A DNA stretch of 64,000 bases from Streptomyces sp. NBC_01485 (GTDB lineage: Bacteria; Actinomycetota; Actinomycetes; Streptomycetales; Streptomycetaceae): contig NZ_CP109435.1 of the NCBI RefSeq assembly GCF_036227125.1, positions 8,308,001 through 8,372,000 on the forward strand, in the 5' to 3' direction. The stretch's first letter is position 1. Each line of letters opens with the position of its first letter. This document shows, one piece after another, positions 52,112 through 60,966 of this stretch. The position numbers and the translations under genes were made by a program. A model generated the notes under the pieces. That model made no database searches. It saw only the letters and a list, made by a program, of their open reading frames with translations, and was not told where the DNA came from.

Positions 52112-53071
52112 ATGTCCGTCACACCACTGGCCGCCGCCCACCCGTCTGCCCGGCCCGCCCCCGCCTTCCGGGGCCGGATCGGCCGGGACACGCGCAGCGG
52201 CCACTACGCCGTGCCCCGCCGTTACCGCCTCCACCTGGCCGCGGCCGACCCCGACTGTCTGCGCATCGCCGTCACCCACAGCCTCCTCGGCCTGGACGGT
52301 GCCTGCCCGGTCACCTTCCTGCCGGCCGTCCCGGACTGTCCCGACGGCGGCCACTCCGCGCTGCGCCCGCTCTACGACGCCAGCGCGCACCGCTACACCG
52401 GACCGGCCCTCGCGCCCGTGCTCAGCGACGACTGGTCGGGGCGCATCGTCAGCAGCCACGGCCCCGACATCGCCCGTGACCTGGCCGAGCACAGCGAGAT
52501 GGGGGTCCCCCCGGCCGAAGGCTGGGGGAGTTTCGGCGGCGGCCGGGCCACGCTGTACCCGTGCGGCGCCGAGTCGCAGATCGAGGCCGTCGAGCGGATG
52601 TGCGCGCAGGGCATCGAGGAGGCCGCACAGCGCGCCGGGGCGGCCGAAGTGGGCGAGGTGGAACGTGCCGCCGCGCTCGACACGCTGCTCACCACGCTCG
52701 GTGTGCTGGAGCGCGGGCTCGGCGTCCATCAGTATCTGATCAGCGATCAGATCACCGCCGCCGACGTCGAGTTGTGGGTCACACTGGTCCAACTCGACAC
52801 CGTGCACCGCAATCACCTCGACGCGACCGCCGTGCACCGCATCGCCGACCACCCCGCCCTGTGGGCCTACGCCCGGCGGCTGGCCGCCCACCCCGCCTTC
52901 GGCGTCCACGTCGACCTGGACGCCATCGCCCGCCGCCACCACGCCCGTTGCCAGGGCCTGGAGGCCGCCGGCGCGGCTGTCCAGATCCTGGACTGGGCGA
53001 CCCACGCGGCGGACGGCACCGAGGCCCGACCGCAGGTCAACGCGCCCGGCCTGCGGTCGGACAACTCCTGA
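52112..53071 (+). CDS. Xi-class glutathione-transferase-like protein lacking the usual Cys
   Basis: 319 residues; ATG with GGGGAGAG upstream. The order matches glutathionyl-hydroquinone reductases: an N-terminal thioredoxin-like part (GRDTRSGHYAVP, LRPLYDASAHRYTGPALAPV, then SGRIVSSHGPDIARDL) and a helical C-terminal half (LLTTLGVLERGLGVHQYLIS, DQITAADVELWVTLVQLD). In xi-class enzymes the active site reads ACPWAHR. Here the aligned stretch is ADPDCLR, so the nucleophilic Cys is Asp and a Cys appears three positions later. Catalysis may be lost or altered; actinobacteria use mycothiol rather than glutathione. An LLM remnant follows. Confidence 0.75.
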   Translation: MSVTPLAAAHPSARPAPAFRGRIGRDTRSGHYAVPRRYRLHLAAADPDCLRIAVTHSLLGLDGACPVTFLPAVPDCPDGGHSALRPLYDASAHRYTGPALAPVLSDDWSGRIVSSHGPDIARDLAEHSEMGVPPAEGWGSFGGGRATLYPCGAESQIEAVERMCAQGIEEAAQRAGAAEVGEVERAAALDTLLTTLGVLERGLGVHQYLISDQITAADVELWVTLVQLDTVHRNHLDATAVHRIADHPALWAYARRLAAHPAFGVHVDLDAIARRHHARCQGLEAAGAAVQILDWATHAADGTEARPQVNAPGLRSDNS

Positions 53072-53195
53072 CCGACCGTCACCAGGGCAGGAGGGGGCCG
53101 GTCCCCGCGACCGGGAACATCCGAGCGGGCCGGGCCGTTGTGACTGGTGACGAGAGGCATGAGGCGAGGCGCGACAGCGCGCCCAGAAGGAGAGG

Positions 53196-53481
53196 ATCGA
53201 TCCGCGACCTGGCCATCGAGGCCGGCAACCGCCAGAACTTCGTCGGCACCCCGGCGACCGTCGCCCGGACGATCAACGACTACGTGCAGTCCGACGCCGC
53301 CGACGGCTTCAACCTCGTCCCGCACATCACCCCGAGCGGCCTCGACGAGTTCGCCGACAAGGTCGTCCCCCTCCTCCAGGAACAGGGCGTCTTCCGCACC
53401 GAGTACGAGGGCACCACGCTCCGCGAGCACCTCGGCCTCACCCACCCCGACGCCCCCAGGACCCAGCGGGCGGCATCCTGA
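53196..53481 (+). pseudogene. C-terminal remnant of LLM/NtaA-type flavin monooxygenase
   Basis: About 95 codons in one frame read FVGTPATVARTINDYVQSDA, ADGFNLVPHI and GLDEFADKVVPLLQEQGVFR. These are the C-terminal end of nitrilotriacetate-monooxygenase-like luciferase-family enzymes, which are normally about 440 residues. No preceding domain and no convincing in-frame start or ribosome site exist. Upstream sequence in this frame is the shadow of the GST-like gene. It is best read as a decayed gene end left by deletion. Confidence 0.8.
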
Positions 53482-53601
53482 AACAGTGACGAGTACGGCC
53501 AGGGGTGCGGTGTGGCCGGGGACACGTCTCCCTCCCCCGAGGTGACGTGTCCCCGGCGCTTCCCCCGGCGCCGGACTGCGGTCTCTACCCGGCCGTACGG
53601 C

Positions 53602-54687
53602 TCACCAGCACATGACGGCCGTCTCGCCCGAACCCCAGCCGGAGTACAGGCGGACGCGGACGAAGTAGCGGCGGCCCCGGACGAGCCGGGCACGGATCGT
53701 GGCGTTGTGCGCAGTGCCCCCGTCGTCGTACCCCGCGAAAAAGCGGGGCTCGCCGTCCCGCTCCTCGAAGACCACGACCACCGAGTCGCTCTCCCCGAAG
53801 GCGGCGAACGTGTACGCGCGGGTCTCACGCGGCTCGATGGTGAAGTCGGCCTGCTCACCCGGCCCCAGCGACAGCGGCACCGAACGGAACGGCAGCAGCG
53901 CGGGCGGTCGCGGCGCGTCGAGCGGCGGGTACCAGCCGAGCACGAACTCCTTGTCCAGCGGCGACAGCGAGCCGGGCGGATGCACACCGCCGCGGAACTG
54001 CTCCGGCTCGAGGACCAGCCCCGCCGAGAAGGGGTACTCCATCACGGACTGCGGATCCCACACCGACCCGTTCACCTCGGCCGGGTCCAGCTTGCGCAGG
54101 ATGTTGAAGTAGGTCCGGTCCCGGCTCCAGTGGTTGGGCGGGCCCGCCAGATCGGCGTACACGGCCTCGTCGTCCCAGTGCAGGCCGGCGAACGGGCTCT
54201 GGTGCTCGTGCTGCATGCCGAGCGCGTGCCCGATCCCGTGCAGGGCCGTCGCGCGCTCCCCGGGCGCGGTCAGGTCCCAGCCGAAGTTCATGGTGCGCTC
54301 GTTGAGACCGGCCGACAGCGCGTCCCGGCCCACCGCCGACCAGGAGCCGTCACCCGACTGGAAGCCGATGCGCAGCTCCGCCTCGCAGCGGTCGGCGACC
54401 TCGGCGAAGGACACCCCGATGCCCAGCTCCCGCCACTCGCGGAAAGAGTCGCGCACGACGTCCCGCTGGTCCTCGCCGCCGACCCACGACACCCGCCGGG
54501 TCCCCCCGGAACCCGGCAGCGCGATGACCGATCCGGCGCCCTCGCCGTCGAAGAAGCAGTAGTGCAGCACGGTGCCGTTGACCCACATCCGCCGCCCGCT
54601 CATCAGCGCGCCCAGCCGCTCGGCGGCCAGCCCCGGGGCGAACACGGGGGCCGACTGCTGGGCGAGCGAGCAGTAACGGGCGGTCAT
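53602..54687 (-). CDS. Astacin-like (M12A) metzincin with catalytic Glu replaced
   Basis: 361 residues without a signal peptide. The metzincin zinc motif reads HGIGHALGMQH (from His150), with the Met-turn SVMEYPF following. In astacins and matrixins the motif is HExxHxxGxxH; here the general-base Glu151 is Gly (GGG rather than GAG, one base change). The three zinc His remain. The region LRIGFQSGDGSWSAVGRDAL and YFNILRKLDP fit astacin-like bacterial proteins. The C-terminal 100 residues form a beta domain (AYTFAAFGESDSVVVVF). It may bind peptides without cutting them. It is divergent from the LuxR gene. Confidence 0.85.
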   Translation of the reverse strand: MTARYCSLAQQSAPVFAPGLAAERLGALMSGRRMWVNGTVLHYCFFDGEGAGSVIALPGSGGTRRVSWVGGEDQRDVVRDSFREWRELGIGVSFAEVADRCEAELRIGFQSGDGSWSAVGRDALSAGLNERTMNFGWDLTAPGERATALHGIGHALGMQHEHQSPFAGLHWDDEAVYADLAGPPNHWSRDRTYFNILRKLDPAEVNGSVWDPQSVMEYPFSAGLVLEPEQFRGGVHPPGSLSPLDKEFVLGWYPPLDAPRPPALLPFRSVPLSLGPGEQADFTIEPRETRAYTFAAFGESDSVVVVFEERDGEPRFFAGYDDGGTAHNATIRARLVRGRRYFVRVRLYSGWGSGETAVMCW

Positions 54688-54759
54688 GGGCTCCAGGGTG
54701 CCGCGCGCAGCCGTCCGGGGGCCTGAGTCGGGGGCTACTCAAGTCGCCGTGTATCAGGC

Positions 54760-56634
54760 GTGAGTATGCCGACTCCCATAGACGTGACGACCTACGCACC
54801 CCAAGCCGGGACCTTGCAACCCCTGCGACCGCCATGGCCGTTCACCGGCCGGGACGAGGAACTGGAGCTGGTCCGCCGCTCCTTGGCGGGCGGCCGGCCG
54901 GGCATCGTCCTCACGGGACCGGCGGGCTGCGGCCGCACCCGCCTCGCCCTGGAGGCGGTCCGCGGAACGGACTGCGCACGGGCGGCCGGCACCCCCGAGA
55001 CCCGCGGCATGCCCTTCGCCGCTTTCGCCCACCTGCTCCCCGAGAACGTCACCCTGCACCGCGCCGTCCAACTCCTCTCCTCCGTACGGCTGTTGCTGGT
55101 CGACGACGCGCACCTGCTGGACGACGCCTCCGCCGCCCTGCTCCACCAACTGGCCGTCCAGGGCCGCACCCGGCTGCTCGTCCTCGTCACGGACGGAGCC
55201 CCCGCGCCCGGCGCCGTCTCCCGCCTGTGGACCGGCGAACTGCTGCCCCGCCTCGCCCTGGAACCCCTGCCCCACGAGGAGTCCCGCCACCTCCTCACGG
55301 CCGGCGCCGGCGGCCCCGTGGAGCCCCTCACCGTCAACCGGATGCTCCGGCTGTGCCGGGGCGACCTGCGCCTCCTGCGCGACCTGCTGGACGCGCTGCG
55401 CGAGCGGGACCTGCTCACCCGGGGCGCGGACACCGACGCGTGGACCTGGCGCGGCCGGGTTCCGGTGACCCCGGCCCTGCGGGAACGCGCCGCCGCCGTC
55501 CTCGCCCGCGCCTGCCCCGACGAACGCGAGACCCTCGACCGCCTCGCCTTCGCCGAACCCCTGCCGTTGCCGGCGGACGCCCTGGACCTGCGGATCCTCG
55601 AACACCTGGAGGCGGACGGCCTTCTCGACGTCACCGACGACGACCACGACACGACCGTCCGCCTGGCCCACCCCCTGCACGGCCCGGTGCTGCGCGCCGC
55701 GGCCGGCCGGCTGCGCGCGAGGCGGCTCACCGGCCGACGGCGGCCCACCGCACCCGCCCTCGACACCGAGGCGGCCGAGCTGACCCGCCGCATCGAGCGG
55801 GCCGACGTCCGCACGACGCCCACGCCCGTGGGGGAGTGGCTCGTCGCGGAGGGGGAACCGGTACCGCCGTGGTACGCCGCCGTCCGCGCACGGTTCTCAC
55901 GGCTGCGGGGAGAGCTGCGCGAGGCGGCGGCCTGGGCGCGGGAAGGCCTGGCCGAGGCCCCGCACGACCACGCCTGCCGTACCGAACTGGCCCTGGCCGC
56001 CGCCCAGTCGGGGGAGACCGGCGCCCTGCTCGAACCCCTCGCAGACCACCCCGGCACAGCCGCCTGGCCACCCGCCGCCCGCGGAGACCTCGACACGGCC
56101 CTGAAGACACTCGGCACCACCGATACCTGCGACACCACCGATACAGGCGGCGCCGCCTACGACGCCGTACGCCTCGGCGCTCCCGAGCGTGCCGTGCGGC
56201 TGCTCCCGGCCGACGGTGTCTTCGCCCGTCACGCCCGGGCGCTCGCGCGGGGCGACGGACCCGCCCTGGACCTGGTGGCCGCCGAGTTGGAGGAGCGCGG
56301 CTTCCTCCTCTTCGCGGCCGAGGCGCACGCGCAGGCCGCATCGGCCCATCGCGACCCCAGCGCGGCCCGCACCGCCCGCACCCGTGCCGTCGCCCTGGCC
56401 CGGCGCTGCCAGGGCGCCCGCACCCCGGCCCTGTCCGGCCTGGTCCTCGGCGAACTCACCGCCCGTCAGCGGCAGATCGTCACCCTCGCCGCGGCCGGAC
56501 TCAGCAACCGGCAGATCGCCGAACGCCTCACCCTGTCCGTCCGTACCGTCGGCAACCACCTCTACGGCGCCTACACCCGCCTCGGCGCCGGCGACCGCGG
56601 GGCCCTGCCGTGGCTGGTGGAGCAGCCGGCCTGA
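54760..56634 (+). CDS. AAA/LuxR-type transcriptional regulator
   Basis: 624 residues. The N-terminal ATPase region has GRDEELELVRRSLAGG, a P-loop with Arg for Lys (LTGPAGCGRTRLAL) and Walker B VRLLLVDDAHLL. A helical middle part follows, with a short Thr/Asp run (DTCDTTDTGG) near residue 450. The C-terminal LuxR helix-turn-helix is LTARQRQIVTLAAAGLSNRQ, then IAERLTLSVRTVGNHLYGAY. LAL/MalT-like regulators are usually about 900 residues, so this one is short. GTG 54760 is used; ATG 54766 is an alternative. It is convergent with the CHAT gene and may control neighbours. Confidence 0.88.
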   Translation: MSMPTPIDVTTYAPQAGTLQPLRPPWPFTGRDEELELVRRSLAGGRPGIVLTGPAGCGRTRLALEAVRGTDCARAAGTPETRGMPFAAFAHLLPENVTLHRAVQLLSSVRLLLVDDAHLLDDASAALLHQLAVQGRTRLLVLVTDGAPAPGAVSRLWTGELLPRLALEPLPHEESRHLLTAGAGGPVEPLTVNRMLRLCRGDLRLLRDLLDALRERDLLTRGADTDAWTWRGRVPVTPALRERAAAVLARACPDERETLDRLAFAEPLPLPADALDLRILEHLEADGLLDVTDDDHDTTVRLAHPLHGPVLRAAAGRLRARRLTGRRRPTAPALDTEAAELTRRIERADVRTTPTPVGEWLVAEGEPVPPWYAAVRARFSRLRGELREAAAWAREGLAEAPHDHACRTELALAAAQSGETGALLEPLADHPGTAAWPPAARGDLDTALKTLGTTDTCDTTDTGGAAYDAVRLGAPERAVRLLPADGVFARHARALARGDGPALDLVAAELEERGFLLFAAEAHAQAASAHRDPSAARTARTRAVALARRCQGARTPALSGLVLGELTARQRQIVTLAAAGLSNRQIAERLTLSVRTVGNHLYGAYTRLGAGDRGALPWLVEQPA

Positions 56635-56655
56635 ACCCAACCGGCCCGGGGCGTC

Positions 56656-59274
56656 TCAGGCCGCGCCGAACGCCGTGAACGCCCACCCCGTCGCCTGGTG
56701 CACCGCGTCACCCGGCAGCGCGGCCCGCGCGTCCCGCAGCGCCTCCGCCAGGGACAGCCCGGCGCTGATGCCCTTGTGCAGGGCCAGCATCAGCGGGACG
56801 ACCGCCGCGTCGTTGACGGGCGCGCTGCTCGCCACCACGCCCGCCGTGCCCAGCGGCAGCAACGCCGTGACCAGGCCCAGGAGTTCGTCCGCGCCGACCG
56901 AGGCGAGCCGGGCGGTGTCGCAACTGGAGAGGATGATCCGGTACGGACTGCGGGCGAGCCGCTCGAAGTCGTGGACGATCAGCGGACCGTCCGCCATCTG
57001 CAACGACGAGAACATCGGGCTGTCGCCGCGGAACGTCCCGTGCGCGGCGATGTGCGCCAGCGCCGCCCCGTCCAACTCCTTGAGCACGCGCGGCACATGG
57101 GCGTCGGCCTGCTCCAGGACGATCGGTGTGCCGTACCGCCCGGCGACCTCCGGCACCTCCGCCCCGCCGGTCGCGAGCCCCGGTCCCCGTACCAGGACCT
57201 GCCGGCCGCCCGGGGGCGGCTCGGTCTCCCGCGCCCGCAGCCAGCCGCTCGCCGACGGCGACACGCTCACCACCCGCTCCCGCAGCGACGGCAGCAGCGC
57301 CCACGGCACCCGGTGCAGCCGGGCCGGCGGCACCACCACGAGCGGCCCCGGCCGCAGTTGCTTCGCCGCCTCGCCCAACAGCAGCTCCTCCAGCCGCCGT
57401 CCGGCCGCCTCCACCACCGGCAGCCGGCCCTCCGCCCCGGGGTGGGCCAGCCGCCGCAGCCCGGCCTGGACATGCTCGGCCTCCCGCTCCGCCTCGGCCA
57501 GCAGCCCGCCCGCGAACCGGCGCACCCGCCCGCCCCCGCACAGCAGCACCTGAACCCGCCCGTCCAGTACGGCGAGTTCGACCAACCGCCCTTCGCCGAG
57601 CCGCTCCAGCAGCCGGCCCGCGTCGAAGCGGTCGCCGCCGAACCGGTCGCCGCCCCAGGGCGTGACCCCGCGGATGTGCAGGGTCCGGGAGCGGATCTCC
57701 CGCTCCAGACGCCGCTGTTCACGCTCCAGCGTCGGCATCGGCTTGCCGTCCATCCGGGCGGCCTGCGCGCGGGCGGCGATCACCCGGAACGCGGTCAGCC
57801 CGCTGAGCAGCGCCGGATCGGCCGGCGGCCGGGTGGGCGGCGTCGACAGCGCCGTGGCCCGCCACCGCTCGCTCCACACCAGCAACTGCCGTGGCCCGCC
57901 CCGCTCCAGACTCACCTCCTGGGCCAGCGCGGCGAGTTCGGCGCCCTGCGCGGTCGCCCGCGCCCGCAACTCCGAGGCGCCCAGCGTCGTACGGTGGTCG
58001 TCGAGGACGTCGAGTCCGCGCCGGCAGGCCTCCAGCACGCCCCGGCCTGAACCGGCCGCCCGCGCCCACAGCGCCTGCGCCGCCCAGCCCGTCATCCGGG
58101 CCAGCGGCGGGCCGCTGCGCCGGCTGCGGGCGGCGATCCGCAGATACCGTTCGGCGTCCGTCTTCCAGTTCAGGTCCAGCGCGATCCGGCCCGCCAGCAG
58201 CCAGGCCTCCGGCGCGGCCGGCGCCTGGAACGCGGCGAGCCGCTCGGCGAGCCGGGCGGCGTCCGCGACCAGCCGGCCCGAGGCGCGCCCGGTGGCGACC
58301 CGCGCCTCGATCAGCACCAGCCGCGCGTGCGCCTCCCACCAGGTGCGCCGCTGCCCCGCGAAGAGCCGCTCGGCCACCGCCGCGCGCGCGATCGCCGTCC
58401 CCGGATCACCCGCCAGCCGCGCCGCCCGCGCGGCCGCCAGCAGCAGTTCCGCCTTGCGCGTGGACTGTCCGCCGATGCCGTCCAGCACCACGGTCGCCGC
58501 GTCCGCCTCGGCCAGCGCCTCCGGTGCGAGCCCGGCCGCCATCAGGACCTCGCAGCGCCGGATGTTGAGCATGAACGTCGGAGTGCCGAGCTTGGCGTAC
58601 CGCTCCCGCGCCTCGTCGAGGAGCCGCAGCGCGGCAGGAATGTCCCCGGAGCGGAACGCGGCCAGCCCGCGGCTCTCCACCGCGTCCGCCTTGTCGTGCT
58701 CCTGACCGGTGGTGTCCCACAGCGCCTCCGCCGCCGTGAAGTCGGCCTCGGCCCGGTCCACCGCGCCGAGGGCCAGGTGCACGGTGGCGCGCAGGGTGAG
58801 GGCGCGCGCCGTCCAGATGACGTCGTCCGCCGCGCGCAGCACGGGAATCGCCCGGCGTACGTCCTCCAGCGCCTCGCGGTGATGGCCGAGCACCCAGAAG
58901 GAGTAGGCCCGCCGGAACAGCACGCGCGCGCGGGTGTGGCCCGTGCCGCGTTCGACGCCCCGCTCGAACGCCGCCAGGCCCTGCCGGGTGCGGCCCGCGT
59001 GCACCAGGGCCACGCCGAGCGTGCCGAGGACGTCCGCCTCCCGCTCGGCCGACTCCGCGCGCGCCGCGAGATCCCGGGCGCGCCGCAGATGGTCCAGGGC
59101 GAGCCGCATGTCGCCCCAGTCGCGCTGCCAGATGCCGATCACCTGGTGGGCGACCGAGGCGTGCAACGGCGTCGGCTCGGTGCCGAGCACTTCTTCCGCC
59201 CGCGACAACGCTTCGTTGGGGGCGGCGAACACCATCGGCAGCAGTTCGAGAACCGAGTCGTTTCCCGCTGTCAC
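56656..59274 (-). CDS. TPR-CHAT caspase-like protease
   Basis: 872 residues from GTG 59274 (TTG 59355 gives a longer form with less family-like sequence). Residues 1 to about 480 are TPR-like helical repeats (ADVLGTLGVALVHAGRTRQG, ADAVESRGLAAFRSGDIPAA). The C-terminal CHAT domain has the His in LAHIAAHGTFRGDSPMFSS (about 745) and Cys in IILSSCDTARLA (about 784), the dyad of caspase/separase-type peptidases. GTAGVVASSAPVND and ATGWAFTAFGA complete it. CHAT proteases serve in bacterial immune and death pathways. It is divergent from the subtilase gene. Confidence 0.9.
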   Translation of the reverse strand: MTAGNDSVLELLPMVFAAPNEALSRAEEVLGTEPTPLHASVAHQVIGIWQRDWGDMRLALDHLRRARDLAARAESAEREADVLGTLGVALVHAGRTRQGLAAFERGVERGTGHTRARVLFRRAYSFWVLGHHREALEDVRRAIPVLRAADDVIWTARALTLRATVHLALGAVDRAEADFTAAEALWDTTGQEHDKADAVESRGLAAFRSGDIPAALRLLDEARERYAKLGTPTFMLNIRRCEVLMAAGLAPEALAEADAATVVLDGIGGQSTRKAELLLAAARAARLAGDPGTAIARAAVAERLFAGQRRTWWEAHARLVLIEARVATGRASGRLVADAARLAERLAAFQAPAAPEAWLLAGRIALDLNWKTDAERYLRIAARSRRSGPPLARMTGWAAQALWARAAGSGRGVLEACRRGLDVLDDHRTTLGASELRARATAQGAELAALAQEVSLERGGPRQLLVWSERWRATALSTPPTRPPADPALLSGLTAFRVIAARAQAARMDGKPMPTLEREQRRLEREIRSRTLHIRGVTPWGGDRFGGDRFDAGRLLERLGEGRLVELAVLDGRVQVLLCGGGRVRRFAGGLLAEAEREAEHVQAGLRRLAHPGAEGRLPVVEAAGRRLEELLLGEAAKQLRPGPLVVVPPARLHRVPWALLPSLRERVVSVSPSASGWLRARETEPPPGGRQVLVRGPGLATGGAEVPEVAGRYGTPIVLEQADAHVPRVLKELDGAALAHIAAHGTFRGDSPMFSSLQMADGPLIVHDFERLARSPYRIILSSCDTARLASVGADELLGLVTALLPLGTAGVVASSAPVNDAAVVPLMLALHKGISAGLSLAEALRDARAALPGDAVHQATGWAFTAFGAA

Positions 59275-59531
59275 TCCACGGATGGTAGTGCTCCGGCCTG
59301 CCCGCCACACCGGTTCGGCGACGTATCCACCAGTAACAATTGGACGTCGCGTCAACGGACTCGGTAGGGACTCGACAGCGGACTCGGCAGGGGACCGGGT
59401 GGCGGACTCGGCGCACCGAGGGGGCGCGTGACCGCAACCGCACCACCCCCACCTGCCGTCGCACCACCTGTATCAGACGGCCGACTCGCGGCTCTTGCTG
59501 ACGACCACCGGCCGTAGGGGGAGGACACGCC
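59275..59531. promoter_or_regulatory. Divergent CHAT/subtilase promoter region with repeated CGGACTCGG
   Basis: CGGACTCGG occurs at 59356-59364, 59379-59387 and 59403-59411, about 23-24 bp apart, so on roughly the same helical face. The copies may be binding sites for a regulator or sigma-associated factor controlling both genes. No clear -10/-35 pair was found. Confidence 0.4.
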
Positions 59532-60959
59532 ATGGCACCACAGCGATTCCACGAGCAGTTCGACCAGATCCAACGCGCCCTGCCCGACGTCCCGTTGGCG
59601 ATGGGGCCGGACGACTCCGCCGAGTTCATCTACGAGAAGGGAGTCGTCCTCGCCCGCGACGGCGAGGAGGCCCAGGTCGTCGAGGACGCCGTCCGCTCGC
59701 ACTTCACCGCGACCGAGGGCCTGGTCCCGGACCACGTGCGCCGGGCGGGCCCGCAGACCAACCGCTCCGGGATCACCCGCATCCACGTCGGCGACCCGGG
59801 GGAGGGCGGCCGCGGCGCCGACCACACCGTCGCGGGGGCCCTGCGCGCGCTCCGGGAGGCGGAGGGGCGCGCGGGCCGCCGCCTGGTCAGCCGCAACCAC
59901 GTGGTGTCGATCGCGGTCAACGCCTGCCCCGGCGACGAGCCGGTGCCCGCCCCGCGCACCGAGCCGCCCAACCCCTCCGCGGCGCAGGCGGCCCGTACCG
60001 TCGACGGCACCGGCGCCGTCGGTGTGCTCGTCATCGACACCGGACTGACCCACGACTACCGCTCCTACCCGCTGCTGGCCCACACCGGGGGCGACGCCCA
60101 GGTCAGGGAGACCGACGACGACGGGATCCTCCAGCAGTACGTCGGCCACGGCACGTTCATCGCCGGGCTCGTCGCGGCCGTCGCCCCCGACACCGACGTC
60201 ACCGTGCGCAACACCCTCCACGACTGCGGCGCGATCCTGGAGTCCGAGTTCGGCGAGAGGCTCTTCGACGCCGTCGAGAGCGGCTGGCCCGACATCATCA
60301 GCCTCTCCGCAGGCACCTCCAACGGCCGCGTCGACGGCCTGCTCGGCGCGGCCGCGTTCATGGATCAACTCCGCGCGCACGACACCCTGTTGGTCGCCGC
60401 CGCCGGCAACAACGCCAGCGCCGCGCCCTTCTGGCCGGCCGCCTACGCCACCCTGCCCGACTACGCCGACGCGGTGCTGTCGGTGGGCGCGCTGCGCGGT
60501 GACGGAGCGTTCGGCGCATGCTTCAGCAACCACGGCCCCTGGGTGCGGGTGTACGCCCCCGGCGAGCGCCTCACCAGCGCCCTCACCGGCTTCGACACCC
60601 CCGTCCCGTACGTCTACCAGCACTCCACCTACGACGCCTGCCGCTACGGCTTCACCTACGCCTGCACCTGCCGATCCCCGCGCCACACCGGTGTGTTGAG
60701 CGAGGCGCAGCAGGTCACGCCGGGCAAGCCGGACCAGGTGATGTTCGAGGGGCTGGCCGCCTGGAGCGGGACGTCCTTCGCAACTCCCCTGGTGGCAGCG
60801 CTCGTTGCCGCCTACATGACCACACACCAGGAGACCGATCCACGTGCCGCCGCCCGCCGACTGCTCGCCGAGAACACCGAGTTCGCGGAGGTGCGCGGGG
60901 CGCACGTCCCGGCCCTCCTTCCGCCCACCTGGCGCCCGGTGCAGGTCGGTCCGGCGTGA
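59532..60959 (+). CDS. Cytosolic subtilisin-like (S8) serine protease
   Basis: 475 residues, no signal peptide. The S8 triad is intact: Asp in GVLVIDTGLTH (about 168), His in YVGHGTFIAGLVAA (about 206), Ser in WSGTSFATPLVAAL (about 416), plus the oxyanion Asn in LVAAAGNNAS. A 130-residue N-terminal extension may be a regulatory or pro domain. An insert near 365-385 carries three cysteines (DACRYGFTYACTCRSP). Intracellular subtilases next to CHAT and ECF sigma genes suggest a proteolytic signalling relay. The sigma gene starts within 10 bp of its stop. Confidence 0.92.
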   Translation: MAPQRFHEQFDQIQRALPDVPLAMGPDDSAEFIYEKGVVLARDGEEAQVVEDAVRSHFTATEGLVPDHVRRAGPQTNRSGITRIHVGDPGEGGRGADHTVAGALRALREAEGRAGRRLVSRNHVVSIAVNACPGDEPVPAPRTEPPNPSAAQAARTVDGTGAVGVLVIDTGLTHDYRSYPLLAHTGGDAQVRETDDDGILQQYVGHGTFIAGLVAAVAPDTDVTVRNTLHDCGAILESEFGERLFDAVESGWPDIISLSAGTSNGRVDGLLGAAAFMDQLRAHDTLLVAAAGNNASAAPFWPAAYATLPDYADAVLSVGALRGDGAFGACFSNHGPWVRVYAPGERLTSALTGFDTPVPYVYQHSTYDACRYGFTYACTCRSPRHTGVLSEAQQVTPGKPDQVMFEGLAAWSGTSFATPLVAALVAAYMTTHQETDPRAAARRLLAENTEFAEVRGAHVPALLPPTWRPVQVGPA

Positions 60960-60966
60960 GGGCGTC

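Noticed and set aside
53147..53545. Plus-strand frame starting MTRGMRRG over the LLM remnant
   Set aside because: It is out of frame with the recognisable luciferase-family residues and Ser/Thr/Pro-rich.
59532..60959. Subtilase as the T7SS mycosin
   Set aside because: It has no signal peptide or C-terminal membrane helix and is coupled to a sigma gene, so it is probably cytosolic.
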